NCBI GenBank assembly: GCA_031769625.1
Contig: JAUIMM010000003.1
Span: forward strand, 1,195,001-1,259,000
From: Taudactylus pleione
Lineage: Eukaryota > Chordata > Amphibia > Anura > Myobatrachidae
Reading direction: 5' to 3'
DNA: 64,000 bases
Below the pieces are notes generated by a model. It worked only from the letters and a program-made list of their open reading frames with translations. It was not told where the DNA came from and made no database searches. Position 1 is the first letter of the stretch, and the number at the start of each line of letters is the position of its first letter. A program made the position numbers and the translations under genes. Shown here one piece after another: positions 1 through 10,275 of the stretch.

Positions 1-285
1 ACTGTACCCAGTGCTGAATAGTACAAGCCTATTTGAGAATGGGTGGGGGGTTGAAGGGTGGAAGATACACGATTGAGTTGTTTTTTTTTTCAACCCGAAG
101 CAATTCCTAATATACCTACAATTATTGGGGTTTATAACCGCTGCACATTGCTGGCAGTTTAGTTTCTCGCCCTCCAAATTGCTGGATATCCAGCGATTTT
201 GAGGTCAAGCTCGCCAGTAGGGGATGCGATTTGCGATGACTAAGGAGCTGCCGCTAATTTGCACTGTAGTACATCCCGCCCCGAG

Positions 286-881
286 GGCCTGATTCAGAGC
301 CGCTCGTAAGCGGCCGCTCTTTCACTCCGAGCGATGTTCGCACATCTGCGCATGCGTATGGGTCGTAATGCACATGCGCCAACCAGTCAGTGCGGTCGGA
401 AATCGTGTGCTTGCAAAATAGCAAATGCCTGCTAATTTGAGTGACAGGATGAGGCGTTTGTGGGTGGTAACAGGGGAAGGTGCTTGAAAACGGGGAGTGG
501 AGATCCGAACGCAGGCGTGCCAAACGGTCAAAACGGTCGTTTTAAGGGTGTGCATAATTAACAAAGCAGCGTCATCGTCCACGTCACTTGGTTGTCTTTT
601 AGCCTGAACTGCTCGCATGATTGCGGTAGGAAAATGCTACCACAAGCACTGCGAGCAGTTCAGACGCCTTTCAATGTACTCAATTAATCTAATAAATAGC
701 GGAGATGACGTATGATGCGAGCGGCAAGGGGGCGTCTTTACAAAATAGCGAGCGCATGTTTCATTCGCTCGCTCAGACATAGAGGCGTCAACAGACCGCA
801 AAGAGCGAGTGCTCAATTTAAATAGCTGGCCCCTTTTTCTGAACGAGCGTCCGCAAATAGCGTCCGGCTCTGAATCAGGCC
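286..881. mobile_element. Non-autonomous DNA transposon (MITE), GGCCTGATTCAGAGC family
   Basis: Terminal inverted repeats are visible: GGCCTGATTCAGAGC at the left end and its complement at 867-881. The flanks CCGAG (281-285) and CTGAG (882-886) look like a 5-bp target duplication with one change. There is no transposase. Short open frames inside are fortuitous, since the same ones recur in the related copy at 53817-54341 in step with the repeat. The superfamily is not settled. Bases 1-280 hold nothing I can assign. Confidence 0.75.
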
Positions 882-1152
882 CTGAGTCACTTCCCCTAAT
901 ATGTGCATTTCTGTGACTGACCACAAGACCCTAAAATGAGGACATACTGTACAGAGCTGTATTCGGCAATTTCAAAAATAAGTGACACGGTAAATAAACA
1001 AGTAGGAAAACCAAAACAAAAAATTGCCCTACTTAGTTAATGTCATAAGACAAAGCAATAGAACAAATACAGTTATCTGAGGGCGGTGTCCCCTTTAAAC
1101 CTTTGCTGGAGTTTTAAGAAAATATTTAAACATATATTGTGTTATTTCTTAG

Positions 1153-1400
1153 GTGATTCCATGTCGGGATTGAACAATATGAAATTCTCTACAAAGGACC
1201 AAGACAATGACACCTATGAAAACAGCTGCTCGTTACTTTACAAGGGCGGCTGGTGGTATAGCAGCTGCCACGGCGCCAACCTGAATGGACTCTACCACTT
1301 GGGGGAGCACACCACCTACGCTGATGGCATCAACTGGCACACTGGAAAGGGGCTTCACTACTCCTTCAAGCATGTAGAGATGAAGATTATGGCTGTCTAA
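1153..1400 (+). CDS. Last exon of a fibrinogen-related domain protein (MFAP4/ficolin-like)
   Basis: A splice acceptor (TTATTTCTTAG, ending at 1152) opens an exon that reads to a TAA at 1398-1400. About 80 residues form the C-terminal half of a fibrinogen C-terminal globe. The acidic calcium-site motif STKDQDND is followed by the paired cysteines of NSC and SSCH, then [17 protein letters not shown], and the ending [12 protein letters not shown]...[10 protein letters not shown]. In this family the domain binds acetylated sugars or matrix partners, and the proteins are secreted. The upstream exons lie outside the window, so I cannot tell MFAP4-like from ficolin or tenascin-like members; the [12 protein letters not shown] stretch favours MFAP4-like. 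The frame is undamaged, so the exon is probably functional. Confidence 0.85.
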
Positions 1401-1560
1401 AGAAGTAACTACTGTATAAAGAGTGTCGATACATTGTAGCAGAGAGAGGACTGTATTATGTATTCTAAGCTGTTCATTACAGAGAATCTTACTCAGGAAA
1501 GAATTGGCAAGTTATTTGCTGGATGCTGCCATAAATAAATGTATTGTTTGTACACATTAT
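1401..1560 (+). promoter_or_regulatory. 3' UTR and polyadenylation signal of the fibrinogen-domain gene
   Basis: Sequence after the stop codon contains AATAAA at 1534-1539, about 135 bases downstream of the TAA. It is followed by a T/G-rich stretch (GTATTGTTTGTACAC), as expected of a cleavage and polyadenylation region. From 1560 to 1950 the DNA is AT-rich and I see nothing else in it. Confidence 0.6.
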
Positions 1561-1949
1561 GCTACAGCCTCTCCTGCTGTGTATATGTATAGGAATATGT
1601 CAATTGCATAGATGACTCTTGCATATTTTTTTTATTAAAAGTAACTGTTTTCATAATTGTGCTCATAAAATCACTTGTTCGTTTAAATAACCTCTTGTAA
1701 CAGTTGCCATATTCGAGACTCGGAAACCATTCACCTCATAATAATAGTCAAATAAATATTAATACTTGCAACCGAGGCGGATAATGCTCATAAGTGAATC
1801 ATAAAATATGTCAGAACAATATAATGGGGGAAATTAGTAATTCCATGTATATAATGTACATAGGGTTGAAATTGAGCGACAAAAGTGCTTATACACAATT
1901 TAAACAGAAATAAATAACTACTGGTCAAATCATACGTGACAGAATATAG

Positions 1950-2301
1950 GAGTGTACACACTAGACGATATGCTCCCTGAGCGATATCGTCTAGTGTGTC
2001 CCCGGCAGGCTGTGCTCAATGTCGTTCATGACATTGAGCACAGCCGCTGAATGATATCATTAGCGATATCGTTCAGCGCCGGGCTCTCTCTCCCATTCCC
2101 CAACATGCAGCAACCTGACGATATCGTCAGGTTGGCCTGCATGTTTACCTGATGAACGATAATGACGAACGACCCACGGGAACGCGCATGGTCGTTATCG
2201 TTCATCGTTTTGGTGTTAAAAATGGATGATAAAGTGGACGACTGAACGATAACGATATCGTTCAGTTGTCCACTTTAATCGCCCGTTGTGTACGCACCTT
2301 A
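1950..2301. mobile_element. Palindromic MITE with GATATCGT hairpins
   Basis: Ends read AGTGTACACACTAGACG on the left and GTTGTGTACGCACCTT on the right. The interior is a chain of perfect short palindromes, for example GACATTGAGCACAG against its complement near 2020-2050, GACGATATCGTC, and AACGATAACGATATCGTT near 2245-2265. Related elements sit at 38410-38729, 40465-40811 and 53345-53690. No coding capacity. Confidence 0.6.
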
Positions 2302-2329
2302 TGTCAAACTCAATTATTAAAGTGCAAAG

Positions 2330-2770
2330 TGTATTTGTAAACAAGAAACAAGAAAGTAAATAGAATATAGAAAGGCAATCAGATTATTGCCTAGTGCCCT
2401 GAGTAAAGTGCTTAGTGTATCGGTGTATACATACTACCTATGTACTAATAAATAACGTGCCAAAAAAAGTGCTTATGCTTAGATAAAAATAAATGTAATA
2501 AACTGTAATAGCAACAGTTAAAAAAAATTGCAATTCAGATCACAATATAAAGAGCAAAAAATGAGCACATAAAACAACACAATAAAAAATTACAACATTT
2601 TTTTTTTGAGGATGGATCACAGTATGCTTATCTTAAAAAGGTTAGTCAAAAATTCATGGAGGTAACATAGATCAAGCTCCCAATGCGTTTCGTCAGCTAC
2701 AGGACTTCATCAAGGGAATGTATTTCCAGAGGGGTGATCCAGCTTAAAAACCCCACTAACTATACTAGCT
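2330..2770 (-). mobile_element. Relic of a Penelope-like element terminus
   Basis: Read on the minus strand, 2682-2715 carries CTTGATGAAGTC...GACGAAACGCAT. This is the same arrangement found in the termini of the Penelope-like elements at 15358-22790 and 41797-46577. The surrounding AT-rich sequence, with repeated AGTGCTTAGTG-type phrases, resembles those termini too. No RT remains. I read it as a solo or truncated terminus. Confidence 0.5.
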
Positions 2771-2814
2771 GAGGAACCCAGCGCTATCCGGGTATAAATC
2801 TTAAAGTTTTTAAG

Positions 2815-2975
2815 GGGTCTATTTACTAAACATTGGAAAGAGGTAAAGTAGCAGCCAACCAGCTCCTGTCATTTATCAAACACAGCCTGTGACATGGCAG
2901 TTAGGAGCTGATTGGCTGGTACTTTATCTCCATTCACTGTATCTCTATCCAAGGCTTAGTAAATAGACCCATAAC
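2815..2975. mobile_element. Palindromic MITE (AGGAGCTGATTGG family), copy 1
   Basis: A near-complete fold-back: AGCCAACCAGCTCCT...ACACAGCCTGTGACATGGCAGTTAGGAGCTGATTGGCTGGT. The ends GGGTCTATTTACTAA and TTAGTAAATAGACCC are complementary. Related copies lie at 34975-35130, 39095-39255 and 48695-49060. No ORF. Confidence 0.65.
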
Positions 2976-2984
2976 TTGTATTAT

Positions 2985-3480
2985 GTGATGTTGTCCATAT
3001 CCATCCAGTGAAAGGCCCAGAACAGGCTCCCTGGGTCAAAGTTCTTACCAACACACTCTGCCGTGAGGTTCGACTGAGACCCCAACCACTCCATTAGGCT
3101 TTCCAGAGCAATTTGCCACCCCTCTGTGAAATTTTCATCCAAATCAATCCAGTGGAAGGTCCAGCACAGGCTCCCCAGGTCAAAGTTATGCCCAGCGTAC
3201 ACCAACGGGAGGTCCGACCCAGACCTAAACCCCCTAAGTATGTCTTCTGGGATCCAATGTTACCACCCAGTGAAGTTTTTGTCCAAATTATGTCATGTTG
3301 TCCAAATCCATCCAGTGGAAGGCCCAGCACAGGCTCCTTGGGTCAAAGTTCTGCCCAGCGTACACCAACGGGAGGTCTGACCGGGACCCTAACCCTCCAA
3401 AACCTGTCCAGGAACCAACTGGACCACCTCATGTTGGTTTCATCCCAATCGGTCCAGAGGTGTCTTAATGCATAACTGGA
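2985..3480. repeat. Tandem repeat, about 145-165 bp unit, roughly three copies
   Basis: The phrase ATCCAGTGgAAGGCCCAGCA followed by CAGGCTCCcTGGGTCAAAGTT recurs at about 3001, 3147 and 3308, with a weaker partial copy near 3450. The period varies between about 146 and 161 bases. Open frames across it on both strands are by-products of the repeat and I do not treat them as genes. Confidence 0.6.
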
Positions 3481-3707
3481 CAGACAAAACAAACAGACAG
3501 ACCAATAAATAGATAGATAGATCTATCTATATATCTATCGCAATATATCTAATTTCTGAATGATAACTCACAGCAATAGAGATGCAAAGATCACCCTACC
3601 TGTAACTATGGCTGTTTCAAGGAATAGGGCGCCCTCTAGCGTCTGTGTGTGAAATTTTTCTTTTTATCGTAGCATTGTGATGATTATACCTGTCTGTTTA
3701 TATAGAT

Positions 3708-4258
3708 CAGTGGTCAGGGAACAGGGGTAAAAATTAATTTCCTGGGGGTAATGGACGGACAGCCGGGCATGCATATGTATCAGAATGATTCATATGCATG
3801 CCCGACTGTGCCGCAGGGAGGCTCTAAACCGGACGCCCGCTGAGATGTTATTACCAGCGGGCGCCCGGCTCCTTCCCTGCAGCGCCACGTTAGGCGGAGG
3901 CTGGAGTTCTCTTCTGAACTCCAGCTTCCGGCTCTCTCCATGCGCACTATGGGAGAGACATCATGACGTCTCTCCCATAGTTCCGAGGAGCAGCCGGGCG
4001 GACAAGACGACGGCGGATGCAGAAGCGGGTATTAAGGTTTTTTTTTAATTTTTTTTATTACAAGCGGCACTACAGGGGCATTATATGGGGGCACTACTAC
4101 AGGGGCACTACTACAGGGGCATTATAAGGGGGCACTACTACAGGGGCATAACTATTGGGGCACTACTATATGATTTCCTTCCTTTCAAATCAATGGGGTA
4201 ACTTTGGCGTATCTAAATATATTTTGGGGTAAAAGGTAAAAAAGTTCTCTGACCCCTG
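3708..4258. mobile_element. Non-autonomous hAT-type element with 8-bp target duplication
   Basis: It begins CAGTGGTCAGGGAACAGGGG and ends TCTCTGACCCCTG. It is flanked by identical ATATAGAT at 3700-3707 and 4259-4266, the 8-bp duplication typical of hAT. Inside are a palindrome (GGGAGAGACATCATGACGTCTCTCCC near 3952-3977), a second around GCATGCATATG (3765-3805), and a ~21-bp tandem unit (GGCACTACTACAGGGGCATTA, about 4065-4160). The same GGGAGAGACGTC palindrome recurs in the hAT element at 11254-12772. No transposase. Confidence 0.75.
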
Positions 4259-4445
4259 ATATAGATGCCAAATATTAGCATGTGAAACAGGATTGATTAT
4301 AGAACAAATGAACTGGATTGTGGGAAACAAATGCAACAATACATGTACCGATATATACTTGAAGGATAACAGAAACCAACCAAACACTTGAAAAGTTTAG
4401 ATCCAAATAGAATACATTTAACAAAAATCCAGATCCTCATAAAAG

Positions 4446-4750
4446 ATACTGGGCCTGACTCAGAGCTGAACGCTCTGACCAGAGCGCTCGCTCTGAATCA
4501 GGGCCCTCCTACCTAAAAATGGAGAGGCCTCTTGGACGCTCGCATAGCTGTGGGTTACCACCCACAGCTATAGCGAGCGTCCATGATGATGGTCGCGATG
4601 GTCAAGACCATCGGGCTTGCGACGAGACCCTGCGGTAGGGTCTCGCTGCCGCAAGCCCAGGAGTGATTTTGGCTCTATCAGAGCCAAAATCACTCCCACC
4701 GACATCACTACTGATGTCAGTGGGGCCGGACTCAGACGGTAGGCGTTCCC
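4446..4750. mobile_element. Hairpin-rich MITE remnant just upstream of gene A
   Basis: Starts TGGGCCTGACTCAGAGC and contains CGCTCTGAATCAGGGCCC only ~50 bases later, so the terminal repeat is present twice. A series of perfect stems follows: TAGCTGTGGGTTACCACCCACAGCTA, CGAGACCCTGC/GCAGGGTCTCG-like, TTTTGGCTCTATCAGAGCCAAAA and TGACATCAGTAGTGATGTC-like. The same stems occur in the elements at 34366-34880 and 47109-47574. The right end is not defined. Confidence 0.55.
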
Positions 4751-4789
4751 ATGGTTACAGAACATTCTGGAAAATTCTGGAGGTAGCCT

Positions 4790-4917
4790 TCCGAGCCCCG
4801 CCCCACCCCCCCTGCACCTGATAGCTTCTCCTCCGAGTCCCGCCCCATGTACCAGATGCGCGAACACAGTGGCCCTGATGAGTCAGTGCCGGCGGAGAGA
4901 CGATCAGGACAGGGGTG
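4790..4917 (+). promoter_or_regulatory. Candidate promoter/5' UTR of gene A
   Basis: Directly before the gene A start the sequence turns GC-rich, with CCCCGCCCCACCCCC and CCCGCCCC (GC-box-like) and a TGAGTCA (AP-1 type) at 4879-4885. An ATG overlaps that site (4878), so a short upstream ORF is possible if transcription starts earlier. No clear TATA box. This is inferred from position and motifs only. Confidence 0.3.
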
Positions 4918-5002
4918 ATGGACACGACCGGTCTGGCCACTCTGTTGCTTTGTATCTGGGCACTAGGTGCTGGGAGTGCAGCGGGCAATGTGACCCCACT
5001 GG
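4918..5002 (+). CDS. Gene A exon 1: signal peptide of a predicted type I membrane protein
   Basis: ATG at 4918-4920 opens 28 codons plus one base before a GGTGAGG donor (GT at 5003). The product starts MDTTGLATLLLCIWALGAGS: a short polar start, a hydrophobic core of about 15 residues and small residues at the expected cleavage zone. An NVT glycosylation sequon lies near the exon end. The exon ends in phase 1, which matches the phase-1 acceptor at 6118. Across gene A the four core exons (85+282+86+84) sum to 537 bases, exactly 179 codons including the stop. That closure is the main support for the model. I do not recognise the protein family. Confidence 0.65.
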
Positions 5003-5084
5003 GTGAGGCGCTGATAGACCGTAACTGTGTACTGGAGGGGTCTGATTATCAGGGGGGCATCTAAAGGTCCGAGGGCCCCCCCCC

Positions 5085-5330
5085 TCCCCCATAGTAAAAA
5101 AAATAAAAATTAAAAAGTGTGTATGTATGCATATATATATGTGTGTGTGTGTGTGTATGTATGTATATATGGACACATGGATATTGTTATGATGTCACAT
5201 TATTAATACATATTGACTTTATTCACCCATTGGAGTGCCGTCTTCCTTTGTATTGAGCTGGGTGCATACCCAAGCCAGAAGGATTTTTTGTATGTGTGTA
5301 TATATATATATATATATGTCTTTAGAGATA
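5085..5330. repeat. Microsatellites in gene A intron 1
   Basis: Short (TG)n/(TA)n and TATG-rich tracts at about 5120-5170 and 5296-5320 separated by unremarkable AT-rich sequence. Nothing coding. Confidence 0.6.
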
Positions 5331-5357
5331 TTGGCTGTCGCCCCTGACGAGTGCTCC

Positions 5358-5700
5358 TTAGTTCCCCCCCCCGGGGGTGCCTAACCCTAAATCCCCCCCC
5401 CCCCGGGGGTGCCTAACCCTAAGTCCCCCCCCCCCCCCCGGAGGTGCCTAACCCTAAGTGTCCCCCCCCCCCGGGCGTGCCTAACCCTAAATCGTCCCCC
5501 CCGGGCGTGCCTAACCCTAAGTCCCCCCCCGGGGGTGCCTAACCCTAAGTCCCCCCCCCCGGGGGTGCCTAACCCTAAGTCCCCCCCCCAGGGTTGCCTA
5601 ACCCTAAGTCCCCCTAGCCTAACCCTAACCTCCCGGGGGGGTGCCTAACCCTAAGTCCCCCCCCCCGGGAACTCTAAACCTAACCCTCTCTCCCCCACCC
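5358..5700. repeat. Minisatellite with telomere-like CCTAACCCTAA core, block 1
   Basis: About ten units of roughly 28-32 bases, each holding GGTGCCTAACCCTAAGT followed by a C-run of variable length ending in GGGG. The CCTAACCCTAA core equals the vertebrate telomere strand but is interrupted each unit by C/G homopolymers. It is followed by a palindromic segment (5745-5875). Comparable blocks are at 37930-38165, 39440-39660 (opposite strand) and 49318-49455. Confidence 0.75.
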
Positions 5701-5705
5701 CCCCC

Positions 5706-5880
5706 CGCAGCTATCCGCACCCGGCGTCCCTTCGATCGGGATACCGGTCTCCCGGCGTCGGTCAAATGACAGGCGTCTAGATTTAGACGCCTGTCATTTA
5801 ACCCTCGCCGGGATTAAGAAGTCGGGAAGCCGGCTGTCGGGATTAGGTCCGCCGGCTTCCCGACTGCATACCCTCCTGCT
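5706..5880. mobile_element. Palindromic repeat companion of the CCTAACCC minisatellite, copy 1
   Basis: Contains AAATGACAGGCGTCTAGATT and its near-complement up to TAGACGCCTGTCATTTAAC (about 5764-5805), then a second stem GTCGGGAAGCCGGC...GCCGGCTTCCCGAC. The same block follows the minisatellite at 38160-38345, so minisatellite and palindrome move as one repeat unit. No ORF. Confidence 0.6.
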
Positions 5881-6117
5881 GATTATTACCATTAGCGGGA
5901 ACAAGGGGGTGTCATAGCAGCATGCTGGGGCTTGTATGCCCACCCCGGGGCGGGCAGCGAGTCTGGGGTTTCAACGGGCATGCCCAGGCTTGTAGTGCCT
6001 TTGCCATGGAATGATTGCTGATAATAGCTAATGCTGTAATAATAAAAATGGAAAATAAATTATAGAAATCATAGCTGTTATACAAGAAGAGTAATCTGAC
6101 ATCTGTATGTTCGGCAG

Positions 6118-6399
6118 GTGCCCCGGGCGCGCAGGAGGCACCGGCCAAGTGTGAGCGACCAGCAATAAGCCTGCCATCAGAGGACCTGGCTACTGCTCAT
6201 CACATCAGGATAAAGTGCAATGGTTTGGATTATGAGTTGTTACATGGCGTCATGGTGCCGCAGTATAATGGGAAAGCTGATTTCACCGGTAACGTTGTAA
6301 TACCACGCTCTAGGGTAGACATAGAAAATTGTACCATGACCGTGACTAAAGACTCAGGTGAGATGGTGCCGGTACCTGCCAACGTTACCTGCCTGGAAG
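6118..6399 (+). CDS. Gene A exon 2: four-cysteine ectodomain
   Basis: Acceptor CTGTATGTTCGGCAG ends at 6117 and donor GAAG|GTAAG starts at 6400. The 282-base exon is phase 1 on both sides and fully open. It encodes about 94 residues with four cysteines (AKCERP, IRIKCNG, IENCTM, VTCLE) and two N-glycosylation sequons (NCT, NVT). It begins with an Ala/Gly/Pro-rich linker. The spacing suggests two disulfides and a compact extracellular domain. I see no Ig-type tryptophan or DxGxYxC signature. An alternative acceptor 17 bases downstream would break the frame. The domain should face outside the cell. Family unknown: a structural search is the only way to name it. Confidence 0.65.
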
Positions 6400-6512
6400 G
6401 TAAGAGGCACCTACTGTGGGGTGATTCTAACTGGGTGCAATATTCTGTAGCCATGAAGACGTTTATTTGTGTGTATAATGGAGAGGCAGAATACGTGTGT
6501 GTATGTATGTGC

Positions 6513-6514
<2 letters not shown>

Positions 6515-6550
<36 letters not shown>
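6515..6550. repeat. (TA)n microsatellite
   Basis: A run of alternating TA just after gene A exon 2, in the intron. It produces spurious open frames on both strands. Confidence 0.8.
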
Positions 6551-6551
<1 letters not shown>

Positions 6552-6573
6552 TCGTGTGTGTATATACTGTATT

Positions 6574-7860
6574 GCAGGGCTTGACAAATTTTTTGAAAAC
6601 CTAGGAGCCAGATTAAAATGTTAGGAGCCAGACTGTCATCCGCAATCACAATATATAAAAACTATAGAACACCACCCATGCTCCTTCAGTGGTCCTCAGG
6701 CTTCCCCACATTCCATCACACTGTGATACATGCCTATCTCCGGTGTCCAATTCATAGTATGCCAATTTAGTCTGCCCCACCACAGTGCACCCCAATACAG
6801 TCTTCCCCACCGTAGTGCCCTCAATACTTAGAATGCCCTACTGCAGTGCCCACAATAGTCTGCACCACCACAGTGCCCACAATACATAGTATGCCCCAAT
6901 GTGGCAATGTTTATCATTTACATCAATGTATACAGGGAGGCAAGGCTGATGTCCCTGCATCTAGTGCCTGGGATAGGATCTGAGACACCAGTAGAATGAT
7001 AGGTGGGCAAGTACCTGACTTACTTGTAGCTGGGCAGCTGCAAGAACACCAGGAGGAGATCGTGTAGAGCTAATCCTGGTGAAGCTGTCTGACAAGGTCT
7101 ATCAAGGAGCCCTGGCCCACTGTTGCTTGCAAGTGTACATTCGTGCTCTACAGGAAGAGGCCATGGAGTACGAGCAGCCCAGGGAGACAAACCAGGATAT
7201 GCTGTCCAGCAAGTGAGGAAGGGCAGCTAGCAGCATGTTAGAGTGACAATGACACAGCGGCCCTGTGGGGGTGGGGTTAAGCTGACACTGCAGTGCATGC
7301 TGCAGCGTCCTTAGTGTCCTGGGGTCTAGTCCCACTGAAGCAGGATTCGCCTTCTGCCACATAAAAAAAAACTGTAATGTGCCACAGGTCCTTTATTTTG
7401 CTCACCGGCGGGCTGTGCACTCTCAGTCGCTATCCCCTGTGGAGCTCTTCAGTGCACTGACACCAAGGCTCCCAGGATGCAATGGAAGTCCTGTATCCTA
7501 CTACTGTCCAGTGAGGTGCTGAGGGACTATCAATGCAGGATCGCCGTCACTGCTGCCATAGTTCCCCGGTTGTTAGGTGTGTTGCTTACCGGCGAGCCAA
7601 TACTCTTGTCGACGCTGCAGCATGTCCTCCAGGACCCGCGTAAACTTTGAAACAAAGCGCCTCCCATCACAAAATGGGGGTGGGGCCTAATTTTAATGAC
7701 TACCGCTGGATGCAATAGTCATGCAGTGTTGGAGTGGGCGGGCAGCGTTTTCTGTCAAAATGAAACCTCACTGTCATCACTGCCTGGCCGGGATCTCTGC
7801 AAATCCCGTTGCCAGGTGTAAAGTCTTGGTCGCCATGGCGACCGGGATTTGTTGAGCCCT
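6574..7860. mobile_element. Decayed hAT-type element in gene A intron 2
   Basis: Left end CAGGGCTTGACAAATTTTTT and right end GGATTTGTTGAGCCCTG (to about 7861) are inverted repeats typical of hAT elements. I could not find a convincing 8-bp target duplication. Inside, 6760-6910 holds imperfect tandem phrases (AGTATGCCCC, CAGTGCCCACAATA). No transposase was recognised; the minus-strand ORF at 7102-7362 looks fortuitous. Confidence 0.5.
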
Positions 7861-7869
7861 GATATAATG

Positions 7870-8353
7870 GGATGTAGTCGTGATCCCGGCGGTCGGGGGG
7901 CTATCGCTCAGAATGCCGGCACCAGCATCTCGACCTCTAAGTTAGGTATAGGGTGCAGGCATAGGCAAAACTACGGGGTAGTCCGGGGGTGCACCAGACC
8001 ACCCATTAGAATTGCAGCTGCATTTTTTTTTTTCTAAATCTATTTACATTGATGTTGTCTGTCCGAGGAGCAGCTCCACCCCCTGTAGTGCCCTGACTGC
8101 TCGGTGGTCGCCTGCAAAGTGCTAGTCACATGACATAATGACATCATGTGGCGCCCAGTCCCCGGGAGGCAGCGAGTCTGGGGCTCACCGGGCTTGTAGT
8201 GCCATCGCCATGGAACAGTCATACTAAAATTCCTTTATCTTACCCCCTTCACCCTGCTGTGACTTTTATACCTTAACATAGGTAACAGGAAATATAGAAG
8301 CTTCTAGAAATAAGCAGCTGTCCAGTGTATAGGTATAAGCCGTCTGCTACTTT
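7870..8353. other. Unassigned intronic repeat sequence
   Basis: Contains phrases also seen in other hAT-like elements here (TAGGCAAAACTACGGGGTAG, TGGCGCCCAGTCCCCGGG). No intact ends or coding frame could be supported. Confidence 0.3.
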
Positions 8354-8524
8354 TTGAATGTTATACATTTTTTTGTCAGGGCTGGTGGCAGGCATGAAGG
8401 TCTATTTATTAAACATGGGTGCTGTTCTTTTAACATGGGTGCTGGTTTTGGGGGAGGGAGCCCTACAGTTCACTCCTTGCTAGACTTTCCATATTCCACG
8501 TATCTATTCATTTTTTCTAAACAG

Positions 8525-8584
8525 AGCCCCAACATATCTACGATCCAGATAAGCCGCAGCAGGGAATGAAAACTGCAGCAACAG
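8525..8584 (+). CDS. Gene A stalk exon, copy 1 (predicted)
   Basis: Sixty bases between an acceptor (TTTTTTCTAAACAG, ending 8524) and a donor (ACAG|GTATGA). In phase 1, the phase set by the flanking gene A exons, the frame is open and reads EPQHIYDPDKPQQGMKTAAT, a hydrophilic Pro/Gln/Lys-rich stretch. Being a multiple of three with phase 1 on both sides, it can be included or skipped without breaking the protein. It would add a juxtamembrane stalk between the cysteine domain and the membrane. A second copy is at 13194-13253. Splicing is predicted from sequence only, and the exon could instead be part of a repeat. Confidence 0.45.
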
Positions 8585-8854
8585 GTATGAGAGAACGGAA
8601 TAGTCTGCAATTGTCCTGATTGTGGCGAGGAAGTCCCAATTTTGGGTGACTGCTCTGCTCAGTCAGGTCTGTGTCCTCACTGTACGGACAGTTGGGGGGG
8701 CATGTCCCCCTTATACCACTATTCTTGTGAAGGGCAAGTTGCCTGCACCTAGCAGTAGTGCACACATCATTGCCAATGTATTCCTAGTGAATGGGAAGGG
8801 CCCAGAGAGCACACAATGGCTAAAATGATACCCATTGCCCAAATGTCTAGTTTC

Positions 8855-10275
8855 GCCTATGGCAGCGAAAAATTAGCTATCAACAGGTTTTTGTTTTAAA
8901 TAGTTTTTGCAGCTGACCTAATTGAGCTAGAGAGTTGGGCAAGGTTTAATTTTAAACCTATTTTTATAGGCTTTCATGTGATACATAACAGCAGTATGTT
9001 TCAATAAAAATGAAAAATATAACATTTTCAAAATTTTGATTTTCTCAGCGAGCCAAGTTTTTTTTACATTTTTGAAATAAAAAAAAAAAAAATCTCAAAA
9101 ATGTATCATACTGTTAATAAATCCCCAAAGTTTTATTTTAGGGTCATGATGGGATCATCTGCTACAAGTTTTACTTTGGACTGTGTGTTAAAATAATGAA
9201 AATGAGAACTATCTAAGCCTGTTCATTACTTTTCATTTATCTCCTTAAACAATCCGTATGATGCATATTATACACAATGACACGGGGGGTATTCAATTAG
9301 CTGCGTGGTTTCCCCTGCGAATAATTACCGTCAAAAATCCCCGCAGCGTGAGGAAAAGCTATGCAATTAAACTGCTTTTTGCCTGTTCGAAAACACGGGA
9401 TTCAGGTGTGGAAACCCACTGATTCCGTGTAAAACTGATTAAAGTAAATGAAAGCCCATCCAAACCTAACCTGTAAAAGGCGGGCCTATCCAACACAGTT
9501 TAAGTGTCTTTCCACTTAAGTTTGTGCACCTGCACAAAAGTAGGAGCAGTCCATGTCTGTAGAATCTCATCCCCAAACACACCTGAAGTGGAATTGGCAT
9601 TCCTCTAAAAAAATGTAGTTTTTTTTATTTTCTTAGATGTGTACTGCCCAGGGCCGGATTGAGGGTCACATGGGCCTGGAGCTGAAAATGACCATGGGCC
9701 TATTATGAGAAGCAGTGGAAGTGTGATCAGTACTGTGTGGGTGTGACCAGTGCCATGTGGGTGAGTACACCGCTATACTCTCAGCCCCAATGTCTCCCTA
9801 AATATGTAAAAGAAAAATACAATTTTACTATTTATGATTTATGGCTGACCGTGTGGAGAGCTGATGGCCAGTCAACATCATGTTGTCATGACAATGGGCC
9901 TATTTTTATGTGGAGGCCTGGAGCTGTAGCTCCATCCGCCCCATTGCTTATCTGGCCCTGGTACTGCCTCAATAAATACAATTTTCATGAATCACTAAAA
10001 AAAATGAAAGCTCTTATAGCAAGTGATCCCATCATGAACCCAAAATAAAATGTTGGGGATTTATTAACAACACTTTTTGAACAGTTTTTCAGACACTTTT
10101 TTTTTTAAATTGTCTATTTGAGAAAATTGTTAATTTTAATTTAAAAATGTTCACTTTTTTATTTTTATTGAAACCTACAGCTGTTATATGTCTAGCTCAA
10201 TTAACTGAGCTGCAAGTGCAATTTAAAAAAACTGTTGATAGCTGATTGTTCATAAAATTTTTTGCAGCTTTATAG
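8855..10275. mobile_element. Long-inverted-repeat element, copy 1
   Basis: The left arm (8860-9180, starting GCAGCGAAAAATTAGCTATCAACAG) is matched in reverse complement at about 10005-10270 (ending CTGTTGATAGCTGATTGTTC...TTGCAGC). Examples are TTTCAATAAAAATGAAAAA and AATCCCCAAAGTTTTATTTTA against their complements. No ORF. The second copy lies at 13896-15335. Confidence 0.6.
9651..9960. mobile_element. hAT MITE inserted only in duplication copy 1
   Basis: Starts CAGGGCCGGATTGAGGGTC and ends CTTATCTGGCCCTG, flanked on both sides by GTACTGCC, an exact 8-bp duplication. Copy 2 of the segment (near 15010) keeps the uninterrupted GTACTGCCTCAATAAATAC site. The insertion is therefore younger than the segmental duplication. 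Confidence 0.8.

Noticed and set aside
5409..5648. Pro-rich frame with repeated SPPPG units
   Set aside because: Generated by the CCTAACCC/C-run minisatellite.
5358..5700. Interstitial telomere or chromosome-fusion point
   Set aside because: The CCTAACCC core is interrupted every unit by C/G runs and recurs at four dispersed sites with a companion palindrome, which fits a dispersed repeat better.
6230..6649. 139-codon minus-strand frame over gene A exon 2
   Set aside because: Antisense shadow of the exon extended through the (TA)n microsatellite.
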